From NCBI RefSeq assembly GCF_013184545.1, contig NZ_JAAOJA010000003.1, forward strand, positions 372,001-436,000: 64,000 nucleotides of DNA. The letters are read 5' to 3'. The notes under the pieces were generated by a model. The model ran no database searches. It was not told where the DNA came from and saw only the letters and a program-made list of their open reading frames with translations. The stretch's first letter is position 1, and each line of letters starts with the position of its first letter. Position numbers and translations under genes: made by a program. Origin of the DNA: Pseudomonas tumuqii. GTDB lineage: Bacteria; Pseudomonadota; Gammaproteobacteria; Pseudomonadales; Pseudomonadaceae. Positions 37,899 through 47,185 of this stretch are shown piece by piece.

Positions 37899-39524
37899 AT
37901 GACCACCGCCAATCGCCTCGATAACCTGTTTCCGAGCCTGGCCGAGATTCCCGAGCAGTACCGTTTCGGCGCACCCATCGAGCAGCGCGACTACCTGGTC
38001 GATGGCCAGCTACGCACCTGGAACGGGCCGCTGGCCAGCGTGCGCAGCCCGGTGTTGCTCAAGTCCGAGCAGGGCGAGCAGCAGCTGATCCTCGGCAGTA
38101 CGCCGCTGCTCGACGCCGAGACCGCGCTGGTCGCTTTGGATGCGGCGGTGCGCGCTTACGCCAATGGTCAGGGCGCCTGGCCGAGCCTGCGCGTGGCCGA
38201 GCGCATCCAGCATGTCGAGATCTTCCTGGCACGCATGCGCGAGCAGCGCGAGCAGGTGGTCAAGCTGCTGATGTGGGAGATCGGCAAGAACCTCAAGGAC
38301 TCGCAAAAGGAGTTCGACCGCACCTGCGACTACATCGTCGACACCATCGAGGCGCTCAAGGAGCTGGATCGCCGCTCCAGCCGCTTCGAGCTGGAGCAGG
38401 ATACCCTTGGCCAGATCCGCCGCGTGCCGCTGGGCGTGACCCTGTGCATGGGGCCCTACAACTACCCGCTGAACGAGACCTTCACCACCCTGATCCCGGC
38501 GCTGATCATGGGCAATACCGTGGTGTTCAAGCCGGCCAAGTTCGGCGTGCTGCTGATCCGTCCGCTGCTCGAGGCGTTCCGCGACAGCTTCCCGGCCGGG
38601 GTGATCAACGTGATCTACGGCAGCGGCCGGGAGACCGTCAGCGCGCTGATGGCCAGCGGCAAGGTCGATGTGTTCGCCTTTATCGGCACCCACAAGGGTG
38701 CCAGCGACCTGAAGAAGCTGCACCCGCGCCCGCACCGGCTGCGCGCGGCCCTGGGCCTGGATGCGAAGAACCCGGGGATCGTCCTGCCCGAGGTCGACCT
38801 GGATAACGCGGTCAGCGAGGCGGTCACCGGCGCGCTGTCGTTCAATGGCCAGCGCTGCACGGCGCTGAAGATCCTGTTCGTGCATGAGGATGTGGTCGAG
38901 CGCTTCCTCGAGCAGTTCGCCGCCAAGGTCGCCGCGCTCAAGCCGGGCATGCCCTGGGAGGAGGGCGTGAGCCTGACGCCGTTGCCCGAGCCGGGCAAGG
39001 TCGAGTACCTCGGCGGCCTGCTGGCCGATGCCGTGGCCAAGGGCGCGCGGGTGGTGAATGCCGGCGGCGGCGAAAGCCGCGGTTCGTTCTTCTATCCTGC
39101 CGTGCTCTACCCGGTGAGCGCCGACATGCGCCTCTACCAGGAGGAGCAGTTCGGCCCGCTGGTGCCTGTGGTGCCGTATCGCGATCTGCAGACGGTGATC
39201 GACTACGTGCTCGATTCCGACTTCGGCCAGCAGCTGAGCATCTTCGGCAGCGACTCGGCCCAGGTCGGCCGGCTGGTCGACGCCTTCGCCAACCAGGTGG
39301 GGCGGATCAACATCAATGCCCAGTGCCAGCGCGGCCCGGACAGCTTCCCGTTCAATGGGCGCAAGAACTCGGCCGAGGGCACCCTGTCGGTGCATGACGC
39401 GCTGCGGGTGTTTTCCATCCGCACCCTGGTGGCGACCAAATTCCAGGAGAGCAACAAGGCGCTGGTCAGCGAGATCATTCGCAACCGCGAGTCGAGCTTC
39501 CTGACCACCGACTACATCTTCTGA
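37899..39524 (+). CDS. gapN: Non-phosphorylating NADP-type glyceraldehyde-3-phosphate dehydrogenase
   Basis: A 541-residue aldehyde-dehydrogenase-superfamily enzyme of the GapN type. The ATG at 37899 follows the eno stop by 4 nt with AGAGGAG upstream. Motifs include [11 protein letters not shown] (catalytic Asn188), the coenzyme region VVFKPAKFG, and catalytic Cys320 in [10 protein letters not shown]. GapN oxidises glyceraldehyde 3-phosphate directly to 3-phosphoglycerate with NADP, skipping phosphoglycerate kinase. The usual ELGGK motif reads GLDAK (286-290), so the standard general-base Glu is absent. Neighbours eno, gpmI and pyk fit the reaction order exactly. Coenzyme preference is inferred from the family. 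Confidence 0.86.
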   Translation: MTTANRLDNLFPSLAEIPEQYRFGAPIEQRDYLVDGQLRTWNGPLASVRSPVLLKSEQGEQQLILGSTPLLDAETALVALDAAVRAYANGQGAWPSLRVAERIQHVEIFLARMREQREQVVKLLMWEIGKNLKDSQKEFDRTCDYIVDTIEALKELDRRSSRFELEQDTLGQIRRVPLGVTLCMGPYNYPLNETFTTLIPALIMGNTVVFKPAKFGVLLIRPLLEAFRDSFPAGVINVIYGSGRETVSALMASGKVDVFAFIGTHKGASDLKKLHPRPHRLRAALGLDAKNPGIVLPEVDLDNAVSEAVTGALSFNGQRCTALKILFVHEDVVERFLEQFAAKVAALKPGMPWEEGVSLTPLPEPGKVEYLGGLLADAVAKGARVVNAGGGESRGSFFYPAVLYPVSADMRLYQEEQFGPLVPVVPYRDLQTVIDYVLDSDFGQQLSIFGSDSAQVGRLVDAFANQVGRININAQCQRGPDSFPFNGRKNSAEGTLSVHDALRVFSIRTLVATKFQESNKALVSEIIRNRESSFLTTDYIF

Positions 39525-39535
39525 AGGCTGCCGCG

Positions 39536-41062
39536 ATGAGCACACGTACTCTGATTATTTTGGATGGCGTCGGTTTGCGTCAGGAGGCCGATGCCAACGC
39601 CTTCGCCGCGGCGCGCACGCCGAACCTGGACGGCCTGCTGCAGTGCTTTCCGCATAGCCGGATCGCCACTTCCGGGTTGGCCGTTGGCCTGCCCGAGGGG
39701 CAGATGGGCAACTCCGAAGTGGGCCACATGAACCTCGGCGCCGGCCGCGTGGTGTACCAGAACCTCACCCGTATCGACCGGGCAATCGCCACCGGCGAGT
39801 TCGCCGCCAATCCGCCGTTGCTCGACCTGGTCGATGGTGCCCGGCGCCGCGGTGGCGCGGTGCACCTGCTCGGCCTGCTGTCGCCGGGCGGCGTGCACAG
39901 TCACCGCGAGCAGATACTCGCCGCCTGCCGGGTGTTGGCCGAGCGCGGTATCGAGCGTTTCTACGTGCACGCCTTTCTCGATGGTCGCGATACCCCGCCA
40001 AAAAGCGCGCAGGCTTCGCTCGACGCGTTGCAGGCGGAGCTGGCGGGGTTGGGGCGCGGGCGTGTCGCCTCGCTGATCGGCCGCTACTACGCGATGGATC
40101 GCGACAACCGCTGGGAGCGGATCGAGGCGGCCTATCGGCTGATCGTCGAGGGCCGCGCCGAGTTTCATGCGGCCAGTCCCGACGAGGCGCTGAGTGCGGC
40201 CTACGCGCGCGGCGAGTCGGACGAATTCGTCCGCGCCACCGCGATTGGCCCAGCGGTGCGGGTGGCGGAGGAGGACGCGCTGATCTTCATGAATTTCCGC
40301 CCCGATCGGGCGCGCCAGCTCTGCCATGCCCTGGTCGACCCCGGGTTCGACGGCTTCGCCCGGCCGAAGCCGATCGACAAGCAGCGCCTGCTCACCCTGA
40401 CCCGCTATTCGGATCGACTCGACGGGCCTTGCGCCTATGCGCCGCAGGCTATCGCCAACAGCCTCGGCGAGTACCTGGCGGCGCTGGGCAAGACCCAACT
40501 GCGCATCGCCGAGACGGAAAAATATGCCCACGTCACCTTCTTCTTCAATGGCGGTCGCGAGCAGCCGTTTGCCGGTGAGCAGCGGATTATGATCCCCTCG
40601 CCGAATGTCGCGTCCTACGATCTGCAGCCGCAGATGAGCGCCCCGCAGCTGACCGAGCAGCTGGTGCAGGCGATCCGCAGCCAGGCCTTCGACCTGATCG
40701 TGTGCAACTACGCCAATGGCGACATGGTCGGGCACACCGGCTCATTCGCCGCGGCGGTGCAGGCGGTCGAGGCGCTGGATGCCTGCCTGGCCGAGGTGGT
40801 CGAGGCGACCCTGGCGGGGGGCGGCGAGTGCCTGATCAGCGCCGATCACGGCAATGTCGAGCAGATGCTCGATGCCGCGTCGGGCCAGGTGCACACCGCG
40901 CACACCCTCAACCCGGTGCCGCTGATCCTGGTCAGCGGCCGCGCCGGGCATTTCGCCCTGAGGGACGGCCGGTTGTGCGACATCGCCCCGACTCTGCTGG
41001 AGTTGATGGGCCTGCCGGTGCCGGCGGAGATGGATGGACGGTCGCTGCTGGTGGGTGGTTAG
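39536..41062 (+). CDS. gpmI: Cofactor-independent phosphoglycerate mutase
   Basis: A 508-residue alkaline-phosphatase-fold mutase that converts 3-phosphoglycerate to 2-phosphoglycerate. The active-site Ser lies in [14 protein letters not shown] (about 57-60), with metal ligands in [24 protein letters not shown] and MVGHTG. It starts 11 nt after gapN and closes the operon. A HAPDHG-type ligand set is complete, so it should be active. A second gpm gene elsewhere in the genome is likely but not visible. Confidence 0.95.
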   Translation: MSTRTLIILDGVGLRQEADANAFAAARTPNLDGLLQCFPHSRIATSGLAVGLPEGQMGNSEVGHMNLGAGRVVYQNLTRIDRAIATGEFAANPPLLDLVDGARRRGGAVHLLGLLSPGGVHSHREQILAACRVLAERGIERFYVHAFLDGRDTPPKSAQASLDALQAELAGLGRGRVASLIGRYYAMDRDNRWERIEAAYRLIVEGRAEFHAASPDEALSAAYARGESDEFVRATAIGPAVRVAEEDALIFMNFRPDRARQLCHALVDPGFDGFARPKPIDKQRLLTLTRYSDRLDGPCAYAPQAIANSLGEYLAALGKTQLRIAETEKYAHVTFFFNGGREQPFAGEQRIMIPSPNVASYDLQPQMSAPQLTEQLVQAIRSQAFDLIVCNYANGDMVGHTGSFAAAVQAVEALDACLAEVVEATLAGGGECLISADHGNVEQMLDAASGQVHTAHTLNPVPLILVSGRAGHFALRDGRLCDIAPTLLELMGLPVPAEMDGRSLLVGG

Positions 41063-41087
41063 TTACCTGTCAGCCAACACTGCCGCC

Positions 41088-41158
41088 GTAGGGTGCGCTG
41101 TGCGACCGCTGGGCCGGGTGCCTGGTGCGCACGGCCTAGGCGGCCCCGCGCACCCTGC
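41088..41158. repeat. GTAGGGTGCGC palindromic repeat, copy 3
   Basis: Arms GTAGGGTGCGC (41088-41098) and GCGCACCCTGC (41148-41158) differ by one base. It lies between the convergent gpmI and hexR genes, where it could act as a bidirectional terminator. Confidence 0.78.
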
Positions 41159-41188
41159 GGGCTGGGGTCGATGATTCCGGGAGGCGGG

Positions 41189-42064
41189 TTAGCTCGGTTC
41201 CTCGTCCAGCGGATAACGGCTGGCGTTGAGGCTTTCCTTGATCTTGCGCAGGTGCGGCTGGAAGTCCACGCCACGGCGCAGGGTCATGCCGGTGGCGAGC
41301 ACGTCGAGCACGGTGAGCTGGATGATCCGCGAGGTCATCGGCATGTAGATGTCGGTGTCTTCCGGCAGCGGGATGTCCAGGCTCAGGGTGCTGGCCTTGG
41401 CCAGTGGCGAACCGGCGGCGGTCAGGCCGAGCACCGAGGCGCCGTTTTCCCGGGCCAGGCGTGCGACTTCCACCAGCTCGCGGGTGCGCCCGGTGTAGGA
41501 GATGATCACGAACAGGTCGCCGGTGTGCGCCACCGAGGCCAGCATGCGCTGCATCAGCACGTCGGCATGGGCCGATACCGCCAGGTTGAAGCGGAAGAAC
41601 TTGTGCTGCGCATCCAGCGCCACCGGAGCCGAGGCGCCGAGGCCGAAGAAGTGGATCTGCCGCGCCTGGATCAGCAGGTCGACCGCGCGGCTGATCAGCT
41701 GCGGATCCATGGCCTGGCAGGCGCTGTCCAATGAAGCAATGGCGCTGCCGAAGATCTTGCGGGTATAGGCCTCAGGGGCGTCGTCGGCCTCCACCGCGCG
41801 GCTGACATAGGCGGCGCCGCTGGCCAGGCTCTGCGCCAGCTGCATCTTCAGCTCGGGGTAGCCGCTGACGCCGAACGAGCGGCAGAAGCGGTTGACCGTC
41901 GGTTCGCTGACCAGCGCGGCCTGCGCCAGGGCGGCGATACTCAGGCGGGTGGCTTGCTGCGGGTTGCGCAGAATCACCTCGGCGACTTTGCGCTCGGCCT
42001 TGTTCAGGCTGTCGAGTCGGCTCTGGATCTGCTCCAGAAGATTGCGCACGCGGTCCATTGTCAT
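41189..42064 (-). CDS. hexR: HexR repressor of glucose catabolism (RpiR family)
   Basis: A 291-residue RpiR-type regulator with an N-terminal helix-turn-helix ([20 protein letters not shown]) and a C-terminal SIS sugar-phosphate domain (about 125-270; [17 protein letters not shown] and [17 protein letters not shown]). HexR binds TTGT-N7/8-ACAA and is released by KDPG. Divergent from zwf-pgl-eda across a region carrying one such operator, and with more sites at gap, edd and pyk, it controls the whole block. Its own expression is probably autoregulated by the same site. Confidence 0.96.
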   Translation of the reverse strand: MTMDRVRNLLEQIQSRLDSLNKAERKVAEVILRNPQQATRLSIAALAQAALVSEPTVNRFCRSFGVSGYPELKMQLAQSLASGAAYVSRAVEADDAPEAYTRKIFGSAIASLDSACQAMDPQLISRAVDLLIQARQIHFFGLGASAPVALDAQHKFFRFNLAVSAHADVLMQRMLASVAHTGDLFVIISYTGRTRELVEVARLARENGASVLGLTAAGSPLAKASTLSLDIPLPEDTDIYMPMTSRIIQLTVLDVLATGMTLRRGVDFQPHLRKIKESLNASRYPLDEEPS

Positions 42065-42147
42065 TCCTTAGCCAGGGCTGAAATTGCTGGCCTATCGTAC
42101 TGATGGGCCCATGGGGCTACCACCGGAAAGTGTTTTTTAGCAAAATG

Positions 42148-42162
42148 TTGTTTTTATTACTA
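42148..42162. promoter_or_regulatory. HexR-type operator between hexR and zwf
   Basis: TTGT-TTTTATT-ACTA matches the consensus with one mismatch (ACTA for ACAA). The flanking AAATGTTGT is identical to the arm of the pyk palindrome. Confidence 0.78.
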
Positions 42163-42216
42163 CATATGGCCTTGATAAAATCCCGTCGACAGGGTATTTC
42201 TAGCTTAACTTGATAA

Positions 42217-42224
42217 AAGAACAA
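42217..42224 (+). promoter_or_regulatory. Hfq/Crc-like A-rich motif before zwf
   Basis: AAGAACAA lies 5 nt before the zwf ATG, overlapping the position of the weak ribosome-binding site. It fits AAnAANAA and suggests translational catabolite control. Confidence 0.45.
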
Positions 42225-42229
42225 ACATC

Positions 42230-43699
42230 ATGCCTTCGATAACCGTTGAATCCTGTACTTTTGCCCTGTTCGGCGCGCTGGGCGATCTGGCCCTGCGCAA
42301 ACTGTTTCCGGCGCTCTATCAGCTCGACCGTGCCGGTCTGCTGCATGCCGATACGCGGATTTTCGCCCTGGCGCGCGAGAATGGCGAGGCGCAACAGCAT
42401 CTGGCCTGCATCGGCGAGCACCTGCTGCGCCATGTGCCGGCCAGCGAGGTCGACAAGCTGGTGCTGCAGCGCTTCCAGGCGCGCCTCAGCTACCTGACCA
42501 TGGACTTCCTTCAGGCCGACGACTACGACGCGCTGGCCGAGCAGGTCGGCAGCGGCGAACGGATGATCGCCTATTTCGCCACGCCGGCCTCGGTCTACGG
42601 CGGCATCTGCGCCAACCTGGCGCGGGTCGGCCTGAGCGAGCGGGCGCGGGTGGTGCTGGAAAAGCCCATCGGCCATGATTTGGAGTCCTCGCGGGCGGTC
42701 AACGATGCGGTCGCGCAGTATTTTCCGGAAACCCGCATCTACCGCATCGACCATTACCTGGGCAAGGAGACGGTGCAGAACCTGATCGCCCTGCGTTTCG
42801 CCAACAGCCTGTTCGAAACCCAGTGGAACCAGAATCACATCTCCCACGTGGAAATCACCGTGGCCGAGAAGGTCGGCATCGAAGGCCGCTGGGGCTACTT
42901 CGACCAGGCCGGTCAGCTGCGCGACATGATCCAGAATCACCTGCTGCAACTGCTCTGCCTGATCGCCATGGACCCGCCCAGCGAGTTGTCCGCCGACAGC
43001 ATTCGCGACGAGAAGGTCAAGGTGCTCAAGGCGCTGGAGCCGATCACCGCCGCGCAACTCAGCCGCCAGGTGGTGCGGGGTCAGTACGTGGCCGGCAGCA
43101 GCGATGGCAAGGCGGTGCCGGGTTATCTGGAAGAGGAAAACTCCAACACCCAGAGCGATACCGAAACCTTCGTCGCCATCCGTGCAGACATCCGCAACTG
43201 GCGCTGGGCCGGCGTGCCTTTCTATCTGCGTACCGGCAAGCGCTTGGCAGAAAAAATGTCGCAGATCGTCATCCACTTCAAGGAAACCCCGCACTACATC
43301 TTCGCCCCGGAGCAGCGCCAGTTGATCGGCAACAAGCTGATCATCCGCCTGCAGCCGGACGAGGGTATCGCCCTGCAGGTGATGACCAAGGACCAGGGCC
43401 TGGACAAGGGCATGCAGTTGCGCAGTCACGCCCTGCAGTTGAATTTCTCCGACACCTACCGCAGCGCGCGCATCCCCGATGCCTACGAACGCTTGCTGCT
43501 GGAAGTGATGCGCGGCAACCAGAACCTGTTCGTGCGCAAGGACGAGATCGAATGCGCCTGGCTGTGGTGCGATCAGCTGATCGCCGGCTGGAAGCAGCTG
43601 GGCGATGCGCCGAAACCCTACGCCGCCGGCACCTGGGGGCCGATGGGTTCGATTGCCCTGATCACCCGCGACGGGAGGTCCTGGTATGGCGATCTCTGA
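42230..43699 (+). CDS. zwf: Glucose-6-phosphate 1-dehydrogenase
   Basis: A 489-residue enzyme oxidising glucose 6-phosphate to 6-phosphogluconolactone. The N-terminal coenzyme motif is [17 protein letters not shown], and the substrate/catalytic segment is [34 protein letters not shown] and the C-terminal region are complete. Translation probably starts at the ATG at 42230, and no strong Shine-Dalgarno is present. It overlaps pgl by 14 bp and is divergent from hexR. It is a main source of NAD(P)H and the entry step of the pathway. Confidence 0.97.
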   Translation: MPSITVESCTFALFGALGDLALRKLFPALYQLDRAGLLHADTRIFALARENGEAQQHLACIGEHLLRHVPASEVDKLVLQRFQARLSYLTMDFLQADDYDALAEQVGSGERMIAYFATPASVYGGICANLARVGLSERARVVLEKPIGHDLESSRAVNDAVAQYFPETRIYRIDHYLGKETVQNLIALRFANSLFETQWNQNHISHVEITVAEKVGIEGRWGYFDQAGQLRDMIQNHLLQLLCLIAMDPPSELSADSIRDEKVKVLKALEPITAAQLSRQVVRGQYVAGSSDGKAVPGYLEEENSNTQSDTETFVAIRADIRNWRWAGVPFYLRTGKRLAEKMSQIVIHFKETPHYIFAPEQRQLIGNKLIIRLQPDEGIALQVMTKDQGLDKGMQLRSHALQLNFSDTYRSARIPDAYERLLLEVMRGNQNLFVRKDEIECAWLWCDQLIAGWKQLGDAPKPYAAGTWGPMGSIALITRDGRSWYGDL

Positions 43700-44399
43700 T
43701 CTCGATCTGCCGTTGGGCGTGGTGGCGCGCAGCCTGAGCAATCCGGCGCAGCTGGCCAAGGCCCTGGCCCAGGCGGTCGCCGAGGCACTACGCGTGGCGA
43801 TCGAAACCCAGGGCCAGGCGACCCTGGTGGTGTCCGGTGGGCGCAGCCCGATCGCCTTCTTCGAGCAACTGGCGCAGCAGCCGCTGGACTGGGCGCAGGT
43901 GGTGATCAGCCTGGCGGACGAGCGCTGGGTGCCGGTCGCCCACCCTGACAGCAACGAAGGCCTGGTGCGCCGCCATCTGCTCCATGGCCCGGCCGCCGCC
44001 GCGCGGTTTTTCGGCCTGTACCAGCCGGCAGTAAACCTGGAGCAGGCGGCGCTGAAGGCCGACCAGGCCCTGGCCGAGTTGCCGCCGATCGACGTGCTGG
44101 TGCTGGGCATGGGCGACGACGGCCATACCGCCTCGCTGTTCCCCAACAGCCCGAATCTGCACGACGCCTTGCAGGCCGACTGCCCGCGCCGCTGCCTGCC
44201 GATGCTGGCGCCCAGCGTGCCGCATCAGCGCCTGAGCCTGACCTTGCCGTTGCTGAGCTCGGCACGTTTGCCGCTGCTGGCCCTGCAGGGTCAGGGCAAG
44301 CTCGCGACCCTGGCCGCCGCCTTGGCTGCGGGCGAGGTGGCGAGCATGCCGGTACGCGCGCTATTGCATTCCCCCCTCGAGATTTACTGGTGCCCCTAG
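43686..44399 (+). CDS. pgl: 6-phosphogluconolactonase
   Basis: A 237-residue SOL/DevB-type lactonase with [15 protein letters not shown] near residues 39-53, [17 protein letters not shown] and [13 protein letters not shown], all family hallmarks. It hydrolyses 6-phosphogluconolactone to 6-phosphogluconate. The start lies 14 bp inside the end of zwf, and eda follows 19 nt downstream, so the three form one HexR-controlled operon. Confidence 0.96.
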   Translation: MAISDLDLPLGVVARSLSNPAQLAKALAQAVAEALRVAIETQGQATLVVSGGRSPIAFFEQLAQQPLDWAQVVISLADERWVPVAHPDSNEGLVRRHLLHGPAAAARFFGLYQPAVNLEQAALKADQALAELPPIDVLVLGMGDDGHTASLFPNSPNLHDALQADCPRRCLPMLAPSVPHQRLSLTLPLLSSARLPLLALQGQGKLATLAAALAAGEVASMPVRALLHSPLEIYWCP

Positions 44400-44418
44400 G
44401 GCCGAAGGACCAGCCGAT

Positions 44419-45090
44419 ATGACGACCAACGACAAAAGCCCGCACGCCCGCATGGCTGCAAAAATCGCCCAGATCGACAGCCTCTGCGCCCGTGCGCGGA
44501 TCATGCCGGTGATCACCATCGCCCGCGAGGCGGACATCCTGCCATTGGCCGATGCCCTGGCAGCCGGCGGCCTGAGCGTGCTGGAAATCACCCTGCGCTC
44601 GGCCCATGGCCTGACCGCCATTCGCCTGCTGCGCGAGCAACGGCCCGAACTCTGTGTCGGCGCCGGTACCGTGCTCGACCTGCAGATGCTCGCCGCCGCC
44701 GAGGAGGCCGGTGCGCAGTTCATCGTCACCCCCGGCTCGACCGCCGAACTGCTCAAGGCCAGCCTGGACAGCACGGTACCAATGTTGCCAGGCACCAGCA
44801 GCGCCTCGGACATCATGCTCGGCTATGCCCTCGGCTACCGCCGCTTCAAGCTGTTCCCCGCGGAAGTCTGCGGCGGCACCGCGGCGCTCAAGGCCCTCGG
44901 TGGTCCCTTTGGCGATGTGCGGTTCTGCCCCACCGGCGGCATCAACCCCGACAACCTGCAGCGCTACATGGCGCTGCCCAACGTGATGTGCGTCGGCGGC
45001 ACCTGGATGTTCGACAGCCAGTGGGTCAAGAACGGTGACTGGGCGCGCATCCAGCAGTGCAGTGCCGAAGCCCTGCAGCTGCTGGACTGA
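44419..45090 (+). CDS. eda: KDPG aldolase (Eda)
   Basis: A 223-residue class I aldolase that splits 2-keto-3-deoxy-6-phosphogluconate into pyruvate and glyceraldehyde 3-phosphate. Motifs are RIMPVITIAREADILPL, LEITLRSAHGLTAI with the catalytic Glu, GAGTVLDLQML, and the Schiff-base Lys in YRRFKLFPAEVCGG. GDVRFCPTGGIN binds phosphate. It is the last gene of the zwf operon, followed by palindromic repeat material. Confidence 0.97.
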   Translation: MTTNDKSPHARMAAKIAQIDSLCARARIMPVITIAREADILPLADALAAGGLSVLEITLRSAHGLTAIRLLREQRPELCVGAGTVLDLQMLAAAEEAGAQFIVTPGSTAELLKASLDSTVPMLPGTSSASDIMLGYALGYRRFKLFPAEVCGGTAALKALGGPFGDVRFCPTGGINPDNLQRYMALPNVMCVGGTWMFDSQWVKNGDWARIQQCSAEALQLLD

Positions 45091-45128
45091 GTGCGGTTGC
45101 GGCCCCGGATTGCATCCGGGCTGATCCC

Positions 45129-45205
45129 GTAGGGTGTGCGGGGCCGCCTAGGCCGTGCGCACCGGTTTTTCCTCTCGGCCACAGGGTGCGCACGGCGCAC
45201 CCTAC
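45129..45205. repeat. GTAGGGTGCGC palindromic repeat, copy 4
   Basis: Left arm GTAGGGTGTGC (45129-45139, one base changed) and right arm GCGCACCCTAC (45195-45205). A GGCCGCCTAGGCC core, shared with copies 1 and 3, follows the left arm. It lies between eda and the aldo/keto reductase gene. Confidence 0.78.
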
Positions 45206-45241
45206 GGGCGTTCGTCCGACTCCTTATTGGAATCCGCTAGC

Positions 45242-46105
45242 ATGAATCCGCCACCGATCAAGCAGCCCCTGCTGCTCGGCATGATGCGCCTGCTCGATTA
45301 TCCCGAGCTGGCGACGCCGCAGGCCCTGCTGAGCTTTGTCGAGCGCTGCGTCGAGCAGGGCTTGAATGCGTTCGACCATGCCAACATCTATGGCCTGGGC
45401 CAGTGCGAAGCGCACTTCGGCGCGGCCTTGCGCCTGCGCCCGCAGTTGCGCGGCCAGCTGCAACTGATCAGCAAGGCCGATATCGTGCCGGCGGCACTGG
45501 ACGGCTCGCGCTGGCAGGTCAAGCACTACAACAGCGGGGCGGCCTACCTGACCGCCGCGGTCGAGGCTTCGCTGGCGCGCCTGGGCGTCGAGCGCCTGGA
45601 TGGCTTTCTTCTGCATCGTCCCGATCCGCTGCTGTGCGCCGACGAAGTGGTGCGCGCCCTGCAGGCCCTGGTCGAGAGCGGCAAGGTCGGCTGGCTCGGG
45701 CTGTCCAACGCCGCGCCGCTGCACTGGCAAAGCCTGGGCCGCGAGTTGCCGCTGCGCTGCAATCAGATCGAACTGTCGCTGCTGGCGCAACAAAGCGCCT
45801 GGGATGGTCAGCTGCAGACCCTGCAGGCCGACGGTTTGCAGGTCCTGGCCTGGTCGCCGCTGGCTGGCGGCGCTTTTCCCCCGGCCTTGCAGCAGGCCCT
45901 GGCCGAGGTGGCTGGCGTCTTGCAGGCAACCCCCAATCAGGTCGCCCTGGCCTGGTTGCGCCGTTTGCCGGGCAGCCCGCGGCCGATTCTCGGCAGCCTG
46001 CGCTGGTCGCGGATCGAAGAGGCATTGCACGGCGCCACGCTGCAACTGGACGCCCCGACTTGGTTCTACCTGGCCGAAGCGGCGCGCGGCCACAAGGCGC
46101 CCTGA
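45242..46105 (+). CDS. Aldo/keto reductase (YdhF-like)
   Basis: The ATG at 45242 gives a 287-residue AKR-fold protein. The upstream extension of the frame is repeat sequence. The catalytic tetrad is visible as Asp and Tyr in NAFDHANIYG, Lys in LISKADI and His in FLLHRPDPLL. GWLGLSNAAPLHW and LGSLRWSRIEEAL contribute to the NADPH site. It reduces aldehydes or ketones, and the substrate is unknown. Its location after eda and the presence of mgsA in the same block make methylglyoxal or other sugar-derived aldehydes possible targets (inference). Confidence 0.87.
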   Translation: MNPPPIKQPLLLGMMRLLDYPELATPQALLSFVERCVEQGLNAFDHANIYGLGQCEAHFGAALRLRPQLRGQLQLISKADIVPAALDGSRWQVKHYNSGAAYLTAAVEASLARLGVERLDGFLLHRPDPLLCADEVVRALQALVESGKVGWLGLSNAAPLHWQSLGRELPLRCNQIELSLLAQQSAWDGQLQTLQADGLQVLAWSPLAGGAFPPALQQALAEVAGVLQATPNQVALAWLRRLPGSPRPILGSLRWSRIEEALHGATLQLDAPTWFYLAEAARGHKAP

Positions 46106-46276
46106 GAGGCGCGTGCTAGCGAAACAGCCGGCGCGGCAGCCCGCACAGATACCCCTGCATGCCGAACAGTTCGACCACCGACTGCACGACAATTACCGCC
46201 GCCACCACTTCCCAGCCCTGCGGCAAGCCCAGGCAGAAGGTGAGGGTGCACCGGTGGCTGGCGCAGCCCTTGGCAC

Positions 46277-47185
46277 TTATTCGCTGGCAGCGTCCGCCCG
46301 CTGGCGCTGGATTTCCTTGCGCTTCATGGTGAGGTACTGGTCGCGCTCGAGTTCGTGCAGTTGCGCCGGGTATTGCTCGACACCGCTTTGCCAGAGGTCC
46401 AGGCGTTTTTCCAGGCGCGCCGCTGGCGGCTCCGCCAGGGCGCTCAGGTAGGCCTCGATCGCCAGGTAATAACGCATGGTGTTACGTTCGACCACGCCGC
46501 GCATGCCGCCGATGTAGACGGGCTGATCCTCGGCGTTACGACCGACGATGCTGAAACCCACCTTGTTGCGCCCCAGGGTCGCCAGGTAACCCTGCGTGGC
46601 CACGCGGGCCGCCATGCCGTAAGCATAGGAGTAGGACAGATGGAGGAAGCTGCGCTGGGCATCGAGTGCCACCACTTCGAGCTTGATGCGGTAGCGGCTG
46701 GTGCCCAGCGGCCCCTCCTTGGCATCCAGCAGCACCTGAAGGAAGTCGGGCGCAGCCGTGGCGACCCGGTAGGCAAACTCGAACAGGTAGGCATCGGCCA
46801 GCGCCTGCTCGAACTTGCGGCCGATATTGATGCGCAGGACATCACCCTCCGGACTCGATGCGACGCGGCAGCTTTTCACATTCAGGTGCAGGATGAGGAT
46901 ATCGCACCAGTGCGCGCTGCCTTGCAGCGCCGTGCCGACCAAGGCGTAGGGCTGCTCGATCAGCGCGTAGATATCGCCTTGCAAAGTGTCGTCCGTTTGC
47001 CGGGATTCGAGATGCAGCGGGCGTTGGAACGGGTTGTCGCCGAGCTGTTCAGCCAGGGCGGCATGCCGGGCCCTGAGCACCTCGGCGTCCTCGGCATAGA
47101 CCGGCGCCGCGAGCAGCAGGGCCAACAGCACGGCTGCGCCTAGCCACTGCAAACAGCCTGCGCCGCCTGGCAGGAAACGCCTCAC
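46277..47185 (-). CDS. Exported protein of unknown function, coupled to PLD gene
   Basis: The likely start is a GTG (47183-47185) that overlaps the stop of the PLD gene by 4 bp (GTGA). This gives 302 residues with a signal peptide ending APVYA (about 31). The mature protein begins EDAEVLRARHAALAEQLG and contains LESRQTDDTLQGDIYALIEQP, RINIGRKFEQALADAYLFEF, GPLGTSRYRIKLEVVALD and VERNTMRYYLAIEAYLSAL. I do not recognise a domain with certainty. Predicted periplasmic or loosely membrane-linked. The strict coupling with a cardiolipin-synthase-like lipoprotein suggests a shared envelope role. Confidence 0.78.
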   Translation of the reverse strand: MRRFLPGGAGCLQWLGAAVLLALLLAAPVYAEDAEVLRARHAALAEQLGDNPFQRPLHLESRQTDDTLQGDIYALIEQPYALVGTALQGSAHWCDILILHLNVKSCRVASSPEGDVLRINIGRKFEQALADAYLFEFAYRVATAAPDFLQVLLDAKEGPLGTSRYRIKLEVVALDAQRSFLHLSYSYAYGMAARVATQGYLATLGRNKVGFSIVGRNAEDQPVYIGGMRGVVERNTMRYYLAIEAYLSALAEPPAARLEKRLDLWQSGVEQYPAQLHELERDQYLTMKRKEIQRQRADAASE

